From Rhizobium leguminosarum bv. trifolii WSM1325 (GTDB lineage Bacteria > Pseudomonadota > Alphaproteobacteria > Rhizobiales > Rhizobiaceae): DNA of 64,000 nt. The notes under the pieces are model-generated. The model did no database searches. It was given only the letters and a program-made list of their open reading frames with translations, and was not told the origin of the DNA. Below, one piece after another: positions 63,544 to 64,000 of this stretch. The translations under genes were made by a program, and so were the position numbers. Location of the stretch: positions 434,001 through 498,000 of the forward strand of contig CP001623.1 in assembly GCA_000023185.1 (NCBI GenBank), written 5' to 3'. Every line of letters begins with the position of its first letter. Positions within the stretch are counted from its first letter, which is position 1.

Positions 63544-64000
63544 TGAGATAATGGATATGCGGGCGCGCATGATAGGGAGAGGCTTCGATGCGCGCCTCGA
63601 CGGAGAAGACGTCACGCAGAAGGTCTTCGCTCAATACATCCTGCGGTGCGCCGGAGGCAACGATCCTGCCTTGCTGCATGATGATCAGTTGGTCGCAAAA
63701 CATGGCGGCATGGTTGAGATCGTGAAGGGCGACGATGCTGGTGATCGGCAGGCCGGAGACGAGCCGCATCAGGCCGATCTGGTGCTGAATATCGAGATGG
63801 TTCGTCGGCTCGTCGAGGATCAGCTCCTGGGGCGATTGGGCGAGCGCCCTTGCGATATGGGTCCGCTGTTTTTCGCCGCCCGACAGGCTCTGCCAGCGAT
63901 CGTCGCGCTTTTCCGCCATGCCGGCGCGCGCCAGCGCCTCTTCGACCGCTTCCTCGTCGGTCTTCGTCCAGCCTGAAAACATCGACCGGTGCGGGAACCG
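63539..64000 (-). CDS. Iron-siderophore/haem/B12-type ABC transporter ATP-binding protein (N-terminus beyond window)
   Basis: The C-terminal 153 residues of a FepC/FecE/BtuD-type ATPase. FPHRSMFSGWTKTDEE is the helical segment before the signature SLSGGEKQRTHIARALAQSP; Walker B is LILDEPTNHLDI and the switch ALHDLNHAA. The tail GAPQDVLSEDLLRDVFSVEA is typical of the iron-chelate uptake family. Walker A lies beyond base 64000. The binding protein and permease are expected further right. Transcription is convergent with glgB. Confidence 0.92.
   Translation of the reverse strand, partial: RFPHRSMFSGWTKTDEEAVEEALARAGMAEKRDDRWQSLSGGEKQRTHIARALAQSPQELILDEPTNHLDIQHQIGLMRLVSGLPITSIVALHDLNHAAMFCDQLIIMQQGRIVASGAPQDVLSEDLLRDVFSVEARIEASPYHARPHIHYLR

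Overview
The window is GC-rich, gene-dense DNA of a kind typical of a Rhizobium-group alphaproteobacterium (R. leguminosarum/etli type). I infer this from the many ABC sugar transporters, the GlgE operon with a long GlgE and a fused TreS-maltokinase, the chemoreceptor types, and intergenic palindromic elements that I recognise from rhizobial genomes. No rRNA, tRNA, CRISPR array, phage or intact insertion sequence was seen. The accessory, catabolic content suggests a plasmid or a variable chromosomal region, but replication genes are absent, so this is open.

Layout. 1-6.2 kb: uronide-oligosaccharide locus, with a CUT1 ABC transporter (ATPase cut by the left edge, two permeases) and GH88 on the minus strand, divergent from a cytoplasmic heparinase II/III-like lyase and a 261-aa protein of unknown function. 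6.2-10 kb: isochorismatase-like hydrolase plus GlxA-type regulator, then an OmpR/2CSK-type two-component pair. 10.1-14.1 kb: NitT/TauT-type ABC importer and its FadR-type regulator. 14.3-14.9 kb: type II toxin-antitoxin pair. 14.9-18.7 kb: beheaded LacI pseudogene, then a periplasmic sugar-binding protein followed directly by a chemoreceptor, with no transporter. 18.7-26.2 kb: DUF3422 membrane protein; a NicC-like monooxygenase, hydrolase and MFS operon with a divergent LysR; a DHA2 efflux pump.

26.4-36 kb: the main find, a pectin/rhamnogalacturonan-oligosaccharide locus. A sugar-binding protein diverges from a six-gene operon: an 841-aa protein that may be a new lyase or hydrolase family, GH105, GH28, ABC ATPase and two permeases. 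Two near-identical 16-bp palindromes flank the shared promoter region. 36.3-39.9 kb holds three sugar-type regulators (ROK, AraC, LacI), any of which could control it. 40-45.9 kb: TetR regulator and an RND efflux operon with two tandem adaptor lipoproteins. 46-52.4 kb: DUF900 lipoprotein hydrolase, NCS1 permease, a second chemoreceptor, a DUF4272 relic and CorA. 52.4-54.6 kb: frameshifted phosphotransferase, MBL hydrolase, small secreted protein. 54.8-63.5 kb: glgE, treS-mak and glgB, the GlgE pathway for alpha-glucan from trehalose. The right edge cuts an iron-complex type ABC ATPase.

The two sugar loci share a logic. Oligosaccharides are imported by CUT1 transporters and then cut inside the cell, because none of the lyases or hydrolases shows a signal peptide. 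Several intergenic repeats sit exactly on the stop codons of their neighbours.
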